Assembly: GCA_023362775.1 (NCBI GenBank) | Contig: JALMGJ010000006.1 | Span: forward strand, 14,520,001-14,584,000 | Direction: 5' to 3' | DNA length: 64,000 bases | From: Charina bottae | Taxonomy: Eukaryota > Chordata > Lepidosauria > Squamata > Charinaidae | Part shown: positions 42,904 to 52,345 of the stretch, one piece after another | Numbering within the stretch: position 1 is the stretch's first letter | How the letters are laid out: each line of letters opens with the position of its first letter | Notes under the pieces: model-generated | The model's database searches: none | What the model was told of the DNA's origin: nothing | What the model saw: the letters and a program-made list of their open reading frames with translations, nothing else | Program-made: the position numbers and the translations under genes

Positions 42904-43683
42904 CTAAGTCCCTTTATCATCTAAAGGAGGATTGTTAAGATCACCATGCTGCTGTTGAGCTTGCGAAATGGTCTTAATCTTCCTAGGCACAGAAGACAAA
43001 GCAGGGAGGAAAATAGGGGAAAGATTGTGCCTGAGGCCCCCACCTCTATTCAAGGAAGGATTTTCCAAGTTGGCATAAATGGATTCCTTGACCCCTCTCT
43101 CAAACCACCTATCTTCTCTGTCTAAAATGTGAACATTAATGTCCTCAAATGAGTGTCCTTTTTCCTTTAGATGAAGATAAACTGCTGATTCTGGTCCTGT
43201 GGTGTTACTTCTCCTGTGTTGGGCCATCCTCCTGTACAAAGGTTGTTTGGTTTCTCCAATGTAGAGTTCAGAGCACTCCTCACTGCACTGGATTGCATAA
43301 ACTACATTGCTTTTCTTGTGTTTTGGAGTTTGATCTTTGGGGTGTACAAGCCTCTGTCTCAGTGTGTTGGTGGGTTTGAAATATACAGGTATGTGGTGTT
43401 TGCCAAATATCCGTTTTATCTTTTCAGACACGCCAGCCATGTAAGGAATGACCAGGTTCTTCCATTTACTCTGAGTCTCAGCCCTATCTGTCACTGTTTT
43501 AGGTCTGGTAGATTTAGATTTAGTGAAGGCCCAATTTGGATATCCACAGGCCTTCAGAGCTGTTCTCAGGTGCTGATTTTCATTCTTTTTGGAATCCATG
43601 GAGGTGGGGATGGTTTCTGCTCTGTGTGACAATGTCCTGATGACTCCTAGTTTGTGCTGCAGTGGATGGTGGGAGTCAAACAT
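42904..43683 (-). pseudogene. PLE B C-terminal part with GIY-YIG endonuclease
   Basis: 259 codons from the first ATG after the nonsense codon. Reads RT thumb (HHPLQHKLGVIRTLSHRAET, NENQHLRTALKACGYPNWAF), linker (VIPYMAGVSEKIKRIFGKH), then GIY-YIG: NVVYAIQCSEECSELYIGET (VVY and YIG, with a Cys pair between), RRMAQHRR and ESAVYLHLKEKGHSFEDINV, and RWFERGVKESIYANL carrying the expected catalytic Glu. This nuclease family nicks the target in PLE retrotransposition. Domain itself has no stop; host element is 5'-truncated, so not functional as a unit. Confidence 0.85.
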
Positions 43684-43713
43684 CAGGTATTGATCTGTGT
43701 GTGTGGGTTTCCT

Positions 43714-44146
43714 TTAGATCCCTATTTCTAGCTTGCCACCGGTCCCAACGAGGACTTCACAGTCTAGGAATGCCAGTCTGTTGTCCTTGGTGTCTTCTCT
43801 GGTGAACCTAATGTTGGCATCTATAGTGTTTATATGGTCCGTGAAGGCCTGTACTTCCTGGGCCTTGATTTTGACCCAGGTGTCATCCACATACCTAAAC
43901 CAGTGGGTGGGCACCGTTCCCTGGAATGTGTTGAGTGCTTTCTTCTCCACTTCTTCCATGTATAAATTGGCCACAATGGGTGACACAGGAGAACCCATGG
44001 CACAGCCATGTTTTTGTCTGTAAAAGTCACCTCTGTATGAGAAATAAGTGGTGTTAAGACACAGGTCCAGAAGATGGCAGATCTGGTTTGGGTTGAGATG
44101 GTTTCTCCTTTCAAGGTTGCTGTCCTCTTCTAGTCTCAGAGACTTC
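43714..44146 (-). pseudogene. PLE B reverse transcriptase, partial, ends at a nonsense codon
   Basis: Contains YFSYRGDFYRQKHGCAMGSP, VSPIVANLYMEEVEKKAL, HWFRYVDDTWVKIKAQEV (YVDD catalytic pair) and NRLAFLDCEVLVG, the palm of PLE-type RT. The frame opens at 44259, but its first ~37 codons are antisense of the inverted arm and not element protein. A single stop at 43716-43714 separates it from the endonuclease, which continues in the same frame; otherwise the two would be one product, as normal for PLEs. N-terminal RT fingers are absent. Confidence 0.85.
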
Positions 44147-44393
44147 CTTCCTTGAATAGAGGTGGGGGCCTCAGGCACAATCTTTCCCCTATTTTCCTCC
44201 CTGCTTTGTCTTCTGTGCCTAGGAAGATTAAGACCATTTCGCAAGCTCAATAGCAGCATGGTGATCTTAACGATCCTCCTTTAGATGATAAAGGGACTTA
44301 GAAATAACATCTCAAAATAACCATGACCTAGCCCCAGGTGTAAGGTCACACAGCCACCTAGTAACATATTTAAGGATTCCCTTACTAACTTTG

Positions 44394-44442
44394 CTCAGAC
44401 TGAAGAAGCTCCTTGGATAAGGAGCGAAACGTTTCCACTGAG
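44394..44442 (+). ncRNA. Hammerhead-ribozyme-like motif in inverted arm of PLE B
   Basis: CTCAG 44394-44398, CTGAAGA 44400-44406, helix II 44408-44414/44419-44425, GAAAC 44426-44430, CTGAG 44438-44442. Mirror copy of the 42.8-kb motif. Confidence 0.65.
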
Positions 44443-44527
44443 AAAATAGAAATCCAGTTGACATGATTCAAGCTACAGACAATTCCACCTGGATGACTGA
44501 GAACCTTCATAGACACATCATGCTAAG

Positions 44528-45052
44528 CCAAAACCAAACAAACCACATGATGACTGAGGACAGTGTATGAACCTCACCATCGTGCATTCTGACTTGAAGC
44601 AGCCATGTGGGATGTCGTGGAAAGGACTTTAGTGCAGAGGAAGAACTCATATTTGGTATGGCCCAAATCCTAGGTCAAGTCCCTAATATCCTCAGTTTAA
44701 AAACATCAAATGACAATTGTTCTTTGCCTGGCATCCTAACTTGAAAACTGTTCACTCGGAGCAGACTATATTCACCTACACAGACAAGTAATATGGTATA
44801 AGATACAACTTTCCTAACATATGGGGAACATCTGCATACAAAGCAGATGGTCTGAAAGCTACCTCTTCTGATTAGTAAAGGGAAGGATTTTGATAGGATC
44901 AAGAACATTCTTCCTCACTTCTGCTTATTTAACAATATAACAATGTCACACCACCTTCCTCCAGTCAAGACAAATCTTCCTGTGATTTTTGGATTGGAAC
45001 TTTTGGAACTTTTCCACCTGCTCTGAATTGAACATCAGGAAATACACACAGG
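44528..45052. other. No feature recognised
   Basis: No motif or repeat identified. Confidence 0.4.
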
Positions 45053-45770
45053 GCCGGCCCTACCATTAGCTAAAATGAAGTCACCATTTTGAGCAGCAGA
45101 ATGGGAAATTAGATCTAGCACCTACCTTCTGCCATCTCATCCTGCTACTTTGGACAGTAGCTTCATGGTGCCTGGGATATTCAGCATTCTGGGATTGGTT
45201 TGCTGTCCTGCCAGTCTCTTTGTAAGCATCGCTCTGAGGAGGTCCTCAAAGTGATGCATTAGGATATTACTGTGACCTGCAGCTACTGTAGCCTCCTCAC
45301 TATATATTCCTCAGATTAACATCTATAGGATTATCATTATTCATACAGTAAATGAAAGTAAACAACAAAAAAGTAAATCTCTGTTTATCATATGTGTGTT
45401 GCAACACTTTAGTGTGTCGCGACACAACCCGGAAGTGGACGTGCACGGCGGTGGCGACGATGGCACAGCGCTTCCGCATTTTAGCGGAAAACACGAGGCC
45501 GCCGCCGCCGCTGCCGCCGCCGCCATGCAAACCCCCGCTGCCACGCACACCACCGCTGCCGCCGTTGGTGTGTCGCCAACGGCGGCAGTTTGGAAAGCAC
45601 TGATCTAAAGGATGATATTCAGCTGGCTGCTTGGCTAAGAGGAAGGAGCCAGCAAATTGTTCATTCTGGTTTCTTCTTTTATTTACTGAGGTTATGCCAC
45701 ATGGGGGAGGGACTCAAGGGGAGGGCCCTGGACAATTGCCCAATCTGCCTACTCTTAAAGCCACCACTGA
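45053..45770. mobile_element. hAT-like element end (CAGGGCCGGCCC) with nested GC-rich MITE
   Basis: Left end CAGGGCCGGCCCTACCATTA is a typical hAT-type terminus, also present at 52101. The right part GGGCCCTGGACAATTGCCCA, CTTAAAGCCACCACTG near 45.72-45.77 kb could be the other end. TSD not found. The right boundary is uncertain. Confidence 0.4.
45383..45607. mobile_element. GC-rich MITE, family 2, second copy
   Basis: GTGTGTCGCGACACAACCCG, GCCGCCGCCGCCGCTGCC and CGCCGTTGGTGTGTCGCC, with TTTGGAAAGCACTGATCT at the right end. Related to 19869-20046. The 21-bp stretch around 45558-45590 (CGCCGTTGG ... CCAACGGCG) is itself a hairpin. CpG-dense in an AT-rich region. Confidence 0.6.
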
Positions 45771-47484
45771 TGATGGGAACTAGCAGCCTGGACATAGAAA
45801 TGGATGGTGCTCCTTTAACACATGATACATACAGTCGGTGTTCTGCTTACTTGGTCCTATGCTAACTGTAGCTTCTAAACAATCTTGAAATATAAGTATA
45901 ATTGTGCAGTCCACAATATGTTGGGAGCCATCTCATACGTGAAAGACTAAGTTACTTTAAAGCCCCCAGATATTTATTTCAAGATGTCCATATGGTTTAG
46001 GCATGAAGATGTGGATGTGAAAAATGCACAGCATTTAGCCAAATTGATTTCCTCACTTATGCAAAAACCAAAGCCAAAACCTAAGGCTGTTGCTCCAAAG
46101 AATTGAAACTTAAGGTTCACCCAAAATTAAGATCAAGCCCACTAAAGTTACAACCAAGAGAAGATTCGGCTAACCTATTTTTACAAGGACATTTTTAATG
46201 TAGTCCTCAGACACGATTGTGGTTTACCAAGACATAAGCAGCATTTAGCTCCAATTTGTGAGCCAACTGTATTTGAAACAGCGTTAGTGTCTTGGAAATG
46301 CAGGATGACTTCAGAAAAATATTAAAATCGCTATGGGAGTGACAGGAAAAAATGGAGTGAGACAGAGTTCTCTGGTTTGATCCTTTATGATTCTTTGCTG
46401 GTTATTGCATATATAAATTTCAATCCCCATGTACTACTGGAGGAGGTTTTGGAGAGAGGGGAAGTACATGATTATCATATCACTCAAAGCGGAACAACTT
46501 TTAGAAAATCAGCTCCAATATAAATCCACTCTATATAAAATGACTTTTAATATTCTTTTCCTTAACATAAGTATTAAATTTTATATGATTAAAAATTTAT
46601 TTACTTGCTCTTTTCCCTTAATTTGGATTTTTATTTGCTATTATTGCTACTCCCATCTGATCTCAGCAAATCTCTCTCTCTGCATATTACAGCAAGAAAA
46701 AATGTTGAGAAAAAAGCCTGCCATTAACCACAGCAGACAGTTAGACTTTGAAAGTAAACTCTTAAAAAAAAAAAAAAATTAAAAATGACCTTCTCAACAG
46801 GCGGGGCATGGCCATCAAGTAGCTGAGCAGCAAAAAAGAGACGTGATGTTTCAACAGCTAGTTGAGTAATTGTGTCAGAGAAAGACGTGTGTGGTACATA
46901 ACCCTAGCATGCAGTCTACGTATTTATGACTTGTGGGGTCAAGCTGTCTCACATTGTAGGTGTTAGTAGGGAGTGGGCTGTACCACTTCAGACTGCAGAG
47001 GGGGGCTCACAAAATACAACATTTCACTTGGAGGGGACCCTTGCACAGAATGAACCAGTGTTAGAAAGAAGGCTTTGGAGAGAAAATGGGCTAAAGTGGA
47101 ATTGTCATACTGTTGCCTAGTGTTTTGTTTTGTTTTAATGAAGAGCTTTTGTGGGGGGGATAGTCTATCAATGGAACCCCTCATATAGGATCATTGTGTA
47201 AGGGTTGACACTAGGGGGAAAGAGTCTATGTTGTAGCCCAGAAAAGCAGATGCTTTCCTTTTTATAAAAATGCCAGATGTGAAGAGTTCCCTCATTAGCA
47301 ATCTCCTCACATCTGCCATTTTGCTTTTCCCACCATGCACTGGATGTTGCATGGGAAAATAAAATCCAGGATTATAAAAATAATCAGATCTCATCTCAGC
47401 AGTTTGGACATCAGTCCCTGGATTAGATAGGGGCATAAAGCTTGTGGATTTAGCAAGTCTTGTACATATAGTAGGCAGAACCTG
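45771..47484. other. No feature recognised
   Basis: No identifiable element. A14-tract at 46766-46780. A short LINE-like or pseudogene-like stretch at 45985-46180 could not be assigned. Confidence 0.4.
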
Positions 47485-48096
47485 GTCTTCTACCATTGTC
47501 TGGAAATGCCACCTCCAACTTCTTGAAAGATTCCATCAACGCTGCCTCCGAAAAATTCTGCAGATTACTTGGGAAGATAGGCGGACTAATGTTAGCGTAT
47601 TAGAAGAAGCGAAAACCACCAGCATTGAAACAATGATCATCCAACATCAACTTCGCTGGACCGGTCATGTTGTTCGAATGCCTGACCATCGTCTTCCAAA
47701 GCAGCTACTTTACTCCCAACTTAAGAATGGAAAACGGAATATTGGTGGACAGCAAAAGAGATTCAAAGATACTCTCAAAGCTAATTTAAAAAAATGTAAT
47801 ATCAGCATTGAGAACTGGGAAGCCCTAACTCATGAGCGTTTCAATTGGAGGTCATCCTTTATTAATGGCGCTATGGACTTTGAAGAAGCACAAGTACAGG
47901 ACGAAAGGGAGAAAAGAGCTAAAAGGAAGGCACGTCAGGCAAACCCTCATCATGACTGTCTCCCACCCGGAAACCTATGCCCTCATTGTGGGAGGTTGTG
48001 CGGATCCAGAATTGGCCTTTATAGCCACTTACGGATCCACCGTTAAAATTTTACCTTTGGAAGACAATCTTACTCGGCTACGAGTGATCGCCAATG
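47485..48096 (+). mobile_element. Non-LTR LINE 3' end with C-terminal C2H2 zinc finger
   Basis: 200-codon open frame (47444-48046; genuine element part from about 47490). After the RT thumb it reads RFHQRCLRKILQITWEDRRT, QLRWTGHVVRMPDHRLPKQL, KRFKDTLKANLKKCNISIEN, WEALTHERFNWRSSFING and ends with CPHCGRLCGSRIGLYSHLRI-H, a C-X2-C-X12-H-X3-H finger. Then a short 3' UTR to CTCGGCTACGAGTGATCGCC. The ATG is from flanking DNA. The 5' truncation removes RT. Related to 38226-38612. Clade not assigned; the RH/QRC-LRW-GH layout is shared by RTE-like endonuclease-RT families. Confidence 0.8.
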
Positions 48097-48685
48097 GTGC
48101 ATCTTCCTAACAATCCAGTTTCTTTATAGCCTCCAGAACAAAATGCATAATTAATCTGGATTATAACGATGAGGCTAAACCTCAACCTACTGAATTTTTT
48201 CTTGAAGCCTATGGATTTTGCTTTCCGTGTAAATAAGTAAATGTTTCCAGTTGCACAGATAAACTTTAATGTACTATGCCAGTAATTTCCAAAAGTAAGT
48301 GTCAGTGGTGTCTAGACATGGATATCTGAGGACTTGCTGATGTTTCCAATTCAATCAAATAGACAGACTGATGGGTCAATACGGAGATTCCTCAGTACTT
48401 AAATGGGCAAAGGGGAATTCTAATCCTTACCTTTCATAGGATTTGGCTACCAAGGCTGAGTTGATGAGGATCCTCAGTCTTTGGGGCTGATGAGCCCATC
48501 AAGAGTTTTGAGAACATGTTGTGGGCATCCTAGCAAAATGGCTGCTGGGAGAAGATGCCCATTTATGCAAAATGACTGCTATAGGGGACATAACTGGGCA
48601 TTTCTAGGCAATGTCCTGAGCTTCAACCACAACAACATTGGGTTATTCCTTTGGCAAAAGGGTTAATCATCATTGTTCATTGTAT
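48097..48685. other. No feature recognised
   Basis: Single-copy-looking sequence, ending in a TTTA-rich stretch (48683-48712). Confidence 0.4.
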
Positions 48686-48689
48686 TTAT

Positions 48690-50095
48690 TTATTTATTTA
48701 CTTATTTATTTATTTTAAAAAATTGTATAGCCGCCCGTGTTAAACCAAACTCTGGGTGGCTTACAACCAAGAATAAAACAACATATAAAGGTAAAGGTTC
48801 CCCCGCATATTTTTGCAGTCGTGTCCGACTCTAGGGGCCGGTGTTCATCTCCGTTTGTTAGCCGAAGAGTCAGCGCTGTCCAAAGATGCTTCCATGGTCA
48901 TGTGACTGGCATGACATGCGTGGAATGCTGTTACCTACCCACCGAAGTGGTACCTATTCATCTACTTGCATTTGCATGCTTTCGAATTGCTAGGTTGGCA
49001 AGAGCTGGGGCGAGTGCGGGAGCTCACTCTGTCACGCAGGGCTAGGGATTCAAACCTCCAAACTTGCAATCTTCCAATCGACAAGCCTGGCCTCTTACCC
49101 GCTGAGCCACCACACCCCTTATAAAAAAAACCCAACATATACAATCATTAAAAAAATAAATGAAACCAAAACACAGAAAAGCCTGGCGCCACAGCCGCAC
49201 TTCCCTGATGCAACCCACATTCTCATCTCACTCTGACCTCACCCTATCCCAGCGCTTGGGGGAAGAGCCAGGCCTTAAGTGCTCCCCAGAAGGTTAAAAG
49301 GGTAGGGGCCTGTTGGATCTCAGGCGGGAGGGTGTTCCATAGGGCAGGGGCTACAACCGAAAAGACACGCTTCCGAGGACCCACAAGATGGCAATGTTTA
49401 CGGGAAGGGACCTGGAGCATGCCCATCCTATCCACTCTGGTGGGACAGGCAGGTACCCTCAGGAAAAGGCAGTTCTGCAGATAACCTAGTCCCATGCCAT
49501 GTGGCGCTTTAAAGATAATAACCAGTACCTTGAATTGCACCCAGAAGGAAACTGGGAACCAGTGCAGCTCATGTAACAGGGGTGTAATATGGATAAACCT
49601 AAGGGTGCTCAACACTGTGCATGCCATTGCATTCTGGACCAGTTGTAACTTCTGGGCAGCATTCAAGGGCAATCCCATGTAGAGCATGTTGCAGTGATCC
49701 AAATGGGAAGTGACCAAGGCATGAGTGACTGTGAGCAAGGCCGGGACAGGGTGCAATTGGCACACAAGACGAATCTGTGTAAAGGCCCCACAGCCACAGC
49801 GGCCACCTGCTTATTGAGCGGGAGCCATGAATCTAGGAGGACCCCCAAATTGTGCACCAGTTCAGTCTGGGGGAGTGCCACCCCATCCAGAGCCAAAGAT
49901 GGCATGTCACCAGACCCTGGGGGGGGAGAGCAAAAACCCAAAGCCACTCCATCTTGCCAGGGTTGAGTCAGTCAGTTCCTCCCCATCCAGATTCTCACAG
50001 CCTCCAGGCACTCGGTCAGCACCACAACAGCATCACCTGCCCAGCCAGCGGTGGAAATGTATAACTGGGTATCATTGATCAACATTGGGGGTATG
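48690..50095 (-). mobile_element. L2/CR1-type LINE, 3' portion, hit by a SINE
   Basis: 3' UTR on the left (CAAACTCTGGGTGGCTTAC), interrupted by the SINE at 48790-49119, resuming at 49120. Minus-strand frame 49765-49244 (173 codons) reads THALVTSHLDHCNMLYMGLP, AQKLQLVQNAMACTVL, FWVQFKVLVIIFKAPHGMGL and RKRVFSVVAPALWNTLPPEI, the RT C-terminus. Upstream frame 49947-49663 gives VHNLGVLLDSWLPLNKQVAA. A frameshift near 49.7 kb joins the two. The best-preserved L2 copy in the window. Confidence 0.85.
48790..49119 (-). mobile_element. tRNA-derived SINE (family A)
   Basis: Tail GGTAAAGGTTCCCCCGCATA on the left; body CCGACTCTAGGGGCCGGTG, CTACTTGCATTTGCATGC; antisense B box GGGATTCAAACC and head CTTACCCGCTGAGCCACCAC on the right. 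A 6-bp duplication (TATAAA) flanks it. Inserted in the L2 3' UTR. Confidence 0.85.
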
Positions 50096-50324
50096 TGTGT
50101 GATGGTAATGTGTTTTGGTTCTTATAATGAAGGGCTTTTTTAAACCTTACAGCAGAGGGCTATGTAAGATGCTCAGAGTCATTTCTGATCAGTGAAGCAT
50201 ATAAGCCCAAGTAAATAAGTAAATAAATAAATGGAGCATTTTTATTTTCTAAAAAAAGCACCTGATGTCCACAGACATCACTGGAAATAAAGATGATTCT
50301 AGAGGTACCCATAATGATAACAGT
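50096..50324. other. No feature recognised
   Basis: AT-rich spacer with a short AAATAAATAA run. Confidence 0.4.
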
Positions 50325-50337
50325 AATGCATATAAAA

Positions 50338-50754
50338 AGGGGCGTGGTGGTTCAAGGACAGGTGAATCTCTCTTTTTTTAGATTAGAAACCCAGATTTGT
50401 GTGCAAGTATGTCTTCCCAGGGGGGTGTGGTGGCTCAGCGGGTAAGACGCCAGGCTTGTCGATCGGAAGATCGCAAGTTTGGAGGTTCGAATCCCTAGCC
50501 CCGCGTGATGGAGTGAGCTCCCACACTTGCCCCAGCTCTTGCCAACCTAGCAATTCGAAAGCATGCAGATGCAAGTAGATGAATAGGTCCCACTTCGGTG
50601 GGTAGGTAACAGCGTTCTGCACGCGTCATGTGGCCACATGACCGTGGAAGCGTCTTCGGACAACGCTGGCTCTTCGGATAACAAACGGAGATGAACACCG
50701 GCCCCTAGAGTTGGACACGACTGCACAAATGTGCAGGGGGAACCTTTACCTTTT
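50338..50754 (+). mobile_element. tRNA-derived SINE (family A) with a 65-bp internal foreign segment
   Basis: A 13-bp TSD (TAATGCATATAAA) at 50325-50337 and 50755-50767 bounds the whole. Starts with the SINE head GGGGCGTGGTGG, then a 65-bp segment also found at 54998, then a complete SINE from GGGTGTGGTGGCTCAGCGGG. A box TGGCTCAGCGG at 50431-50441, B box GGTTCGAATCC at 50484-50494, tail CTGCACAAATGTGCAG and AACCTTTACCTTTTT. The B box is consensus, so Pol III transcription is plausible. Confidence 0.9.
50352..50416 (+). repeat. 65-bp segment identical to 54998-55062
   Basis: TCAAGGACAGGTGAATCTCT to GTGCAAGTATGTCTTC, no mismatch, sitting after the first 14 bp of a SINE insertion. Confidence 0.95.
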
Positions 50755-50768
50755 TAATGCATATAAAG

Positions 50769-51450
50769 CCAGAATTGAGAAGACAGCAACAGACAGCAAA
50801 TGCTGCCTCTGCAAAGAAGCTGAAGAAACAGTGGACCTCCTAGTTAGCTGCTGCAAGAAGATCGCACAGACTGATTACAAGCAACAGCATGACAAAGTAG
50901 CAACAACGGTGCGTTGGAATATGTGCAACAAATACCACTGGCCTGCAAGCAAGAACTGGTAGGGCCACAAAATAGACAAAGTAATATAATGAAGAAGCTA
51001 AAGTACTCTGGGACTTTAGAATTCAAACAGACAAGCATCTGCCACACAACACCCCCGACTTAACAATTGTTGATGTGAAAGACAAAAAAGTCTAAATAGT
51101 GGACCTTGTAATACCTGGAGACAGCAGAAGAGAAGAGATAGAACTGGAGAAAATCACATAATATATCCTGCAAATAGAAGTAGAATGACTGTGGCAAAAG
51201 AAAGCAAAGGTAGTACCAATACTAATAGGTGCCTTGGGTGCAATGCCAAAACATCTGGAGCACCACTTGAACACCATTGGCATTGAAAAAATCACATCAG
51301 TCAATTGCAAAAGGCAGCTTTACTTGGAACAGCTTACATCCTGTGACAATATCTTTAATATTATTAAACAACAGCATCTGCCTATCCCAGGTCCTTGGGA
51401 AGGACTTGATAGGTGGACAAAAATGCCAAATCCAGTCTAAACATCTGGAT
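50769..51450 (+). mobile_element. R4/Dong-type LINE 3' end (restriction-like endonuclease region)
   Basis: Plus-strand reading: KCCLCKEAEETVDLLVSCC, then KIAQTDYKQQHDKVATTVRW (CCHC-type motif before the nuclease), then with stops TIVDVKDKKV, IVDLVIPGDSRREEIELE, KKAKVVPILIGALGAMPKHL and LEHHLNTIGIEKI. The order (zinc knuckle, acidic VDV/VDL segments, PGDSR, VPIxIGALG) is that of the C-terminal nuclease of R4/Dong-type LINEs, which use a restriction-like rather than APE nuclease. At least three stops. Family named from memory of the motif order. Confidence 0.7.
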
Positions 51451-52103
51451 GACTGTGGGACCAACCATGATAATAATGCAATTTATAGGCTGCATTTCTG
51501 CCTAGAGAGCAGCCAAGGAAATTAACAATTGAAAAAAGAAAGGATTATGTAAAAACTCTGATGGTGCAGGGATCCTGGTTAGTGACAAGGAAGGTGGCTG
51601 TGGCATCCCTTTATATAATATATACATATACAAAGTGTTACACCTAAGGTTGGAAACATTGGCTACACCGATGCTAGCAGAAATGTGCATTAATACAGAG
51701 GACCAATGGGCTACTTAATTTCACACACTTTATTTGCTGAAAGAGAAGAATGAGAAGACGCTGAACAACAGTAAATATCACTTCTGAGGCATTTGAGACT
51801 GGAAGAAAAGATCGAGAGTGTTAGCTTGCCTGCTCCATCCTCTCCGCTGCCAAAGCCCAATTTAGACAGTAGATAGATAGACTGAACTTTTGTAATAGAA
51901 CTATCTGCGATAACTATCTCAGCTTTTATACTTCACACATCACAGGTAGCTATCAGAGCAGTTGTGACTTCTGGAGCTAAAAGAAAATGCTTTGAGCCTG
52001 GAATTTACTGCTGGAGGAAAAGAGAGTGAAGACGTACAAAAAGGAATTACATTCTTAAGGCAGGAAAAATAAGCTTCTGAACCCTTGGTGTCTTGTGTGC
52101 AGG
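51451..52103. other. No feature recognised
   Basis: No motif or repeat identified. Confidence 0.4.
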
Positions 52104-52345
52104 GCCGGCCCTTCTGTTAGGCAGTGAGCATCTGGCTCCTGTGGCAGGTTTTCAGTGATGTGAAAGGGCACTTAATTATGACTCATTTCCTTTATTATTC
52201 TATCAATCTTTCAAGGTTGCAGAGGGTTTGTGGGACTGTCTTTCTTGTCTTACAAAACAACTGGATTGCAGCAAAACATCTTGGAGAGAGCAGGACGTGT
52301 ATGTCCCAAACTATCCAGGGTGGTGCCCTTAGCATTAAGTATTAC
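52104..52345. mobile_element. hAT-like terminus CAGGGCCGGCCC, right end unclear
   Basis: CAGGGCCGGCCCTTCTGTTAG matches the left end at 45053. Following ~240 bp (TTTCAGTGATGTGAAAGGGC) may be the element; no second terminus or TSD identified. Confidence 0.35.

Larger units (their letters stand above)
42727..44512 (-). mobile_element. Penelope-like element B with inverted termini
   Basis: A 15-bp TSD (ACACATCATGCTAAG) lies at 42712-42726 and 44513-44527. Sense strand is minus: RT part (about 44146-43684), GIY-YIG endonuclease (43683-42904) and a 3' UTR with a hammerhead-like motif ending at 42727. The opposite end (about 44147-44512) is an inverted copy of the 3' terminal ~340 bp, including the end of the coding frame and the hammerhead, plus ~34 extra nt at the outer edge. 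5' RT blocks are missing. Same family and architecture as PLE A at 279-964. Confidence 0.9.

Noticed and set aside
44147..44259. N-terminus of the PLE B reverse transcriptase frame
   Set aside because: These codons are antisense of the inverted 3' arm and not RT; they are open by chance.
50415..50500. True tRNA gene
   Set aside because: A and B boxes are present, but the sequence cannot fold into a full cloverleaf, is followed by a SINE body and tail, and is flanked by a TSD.
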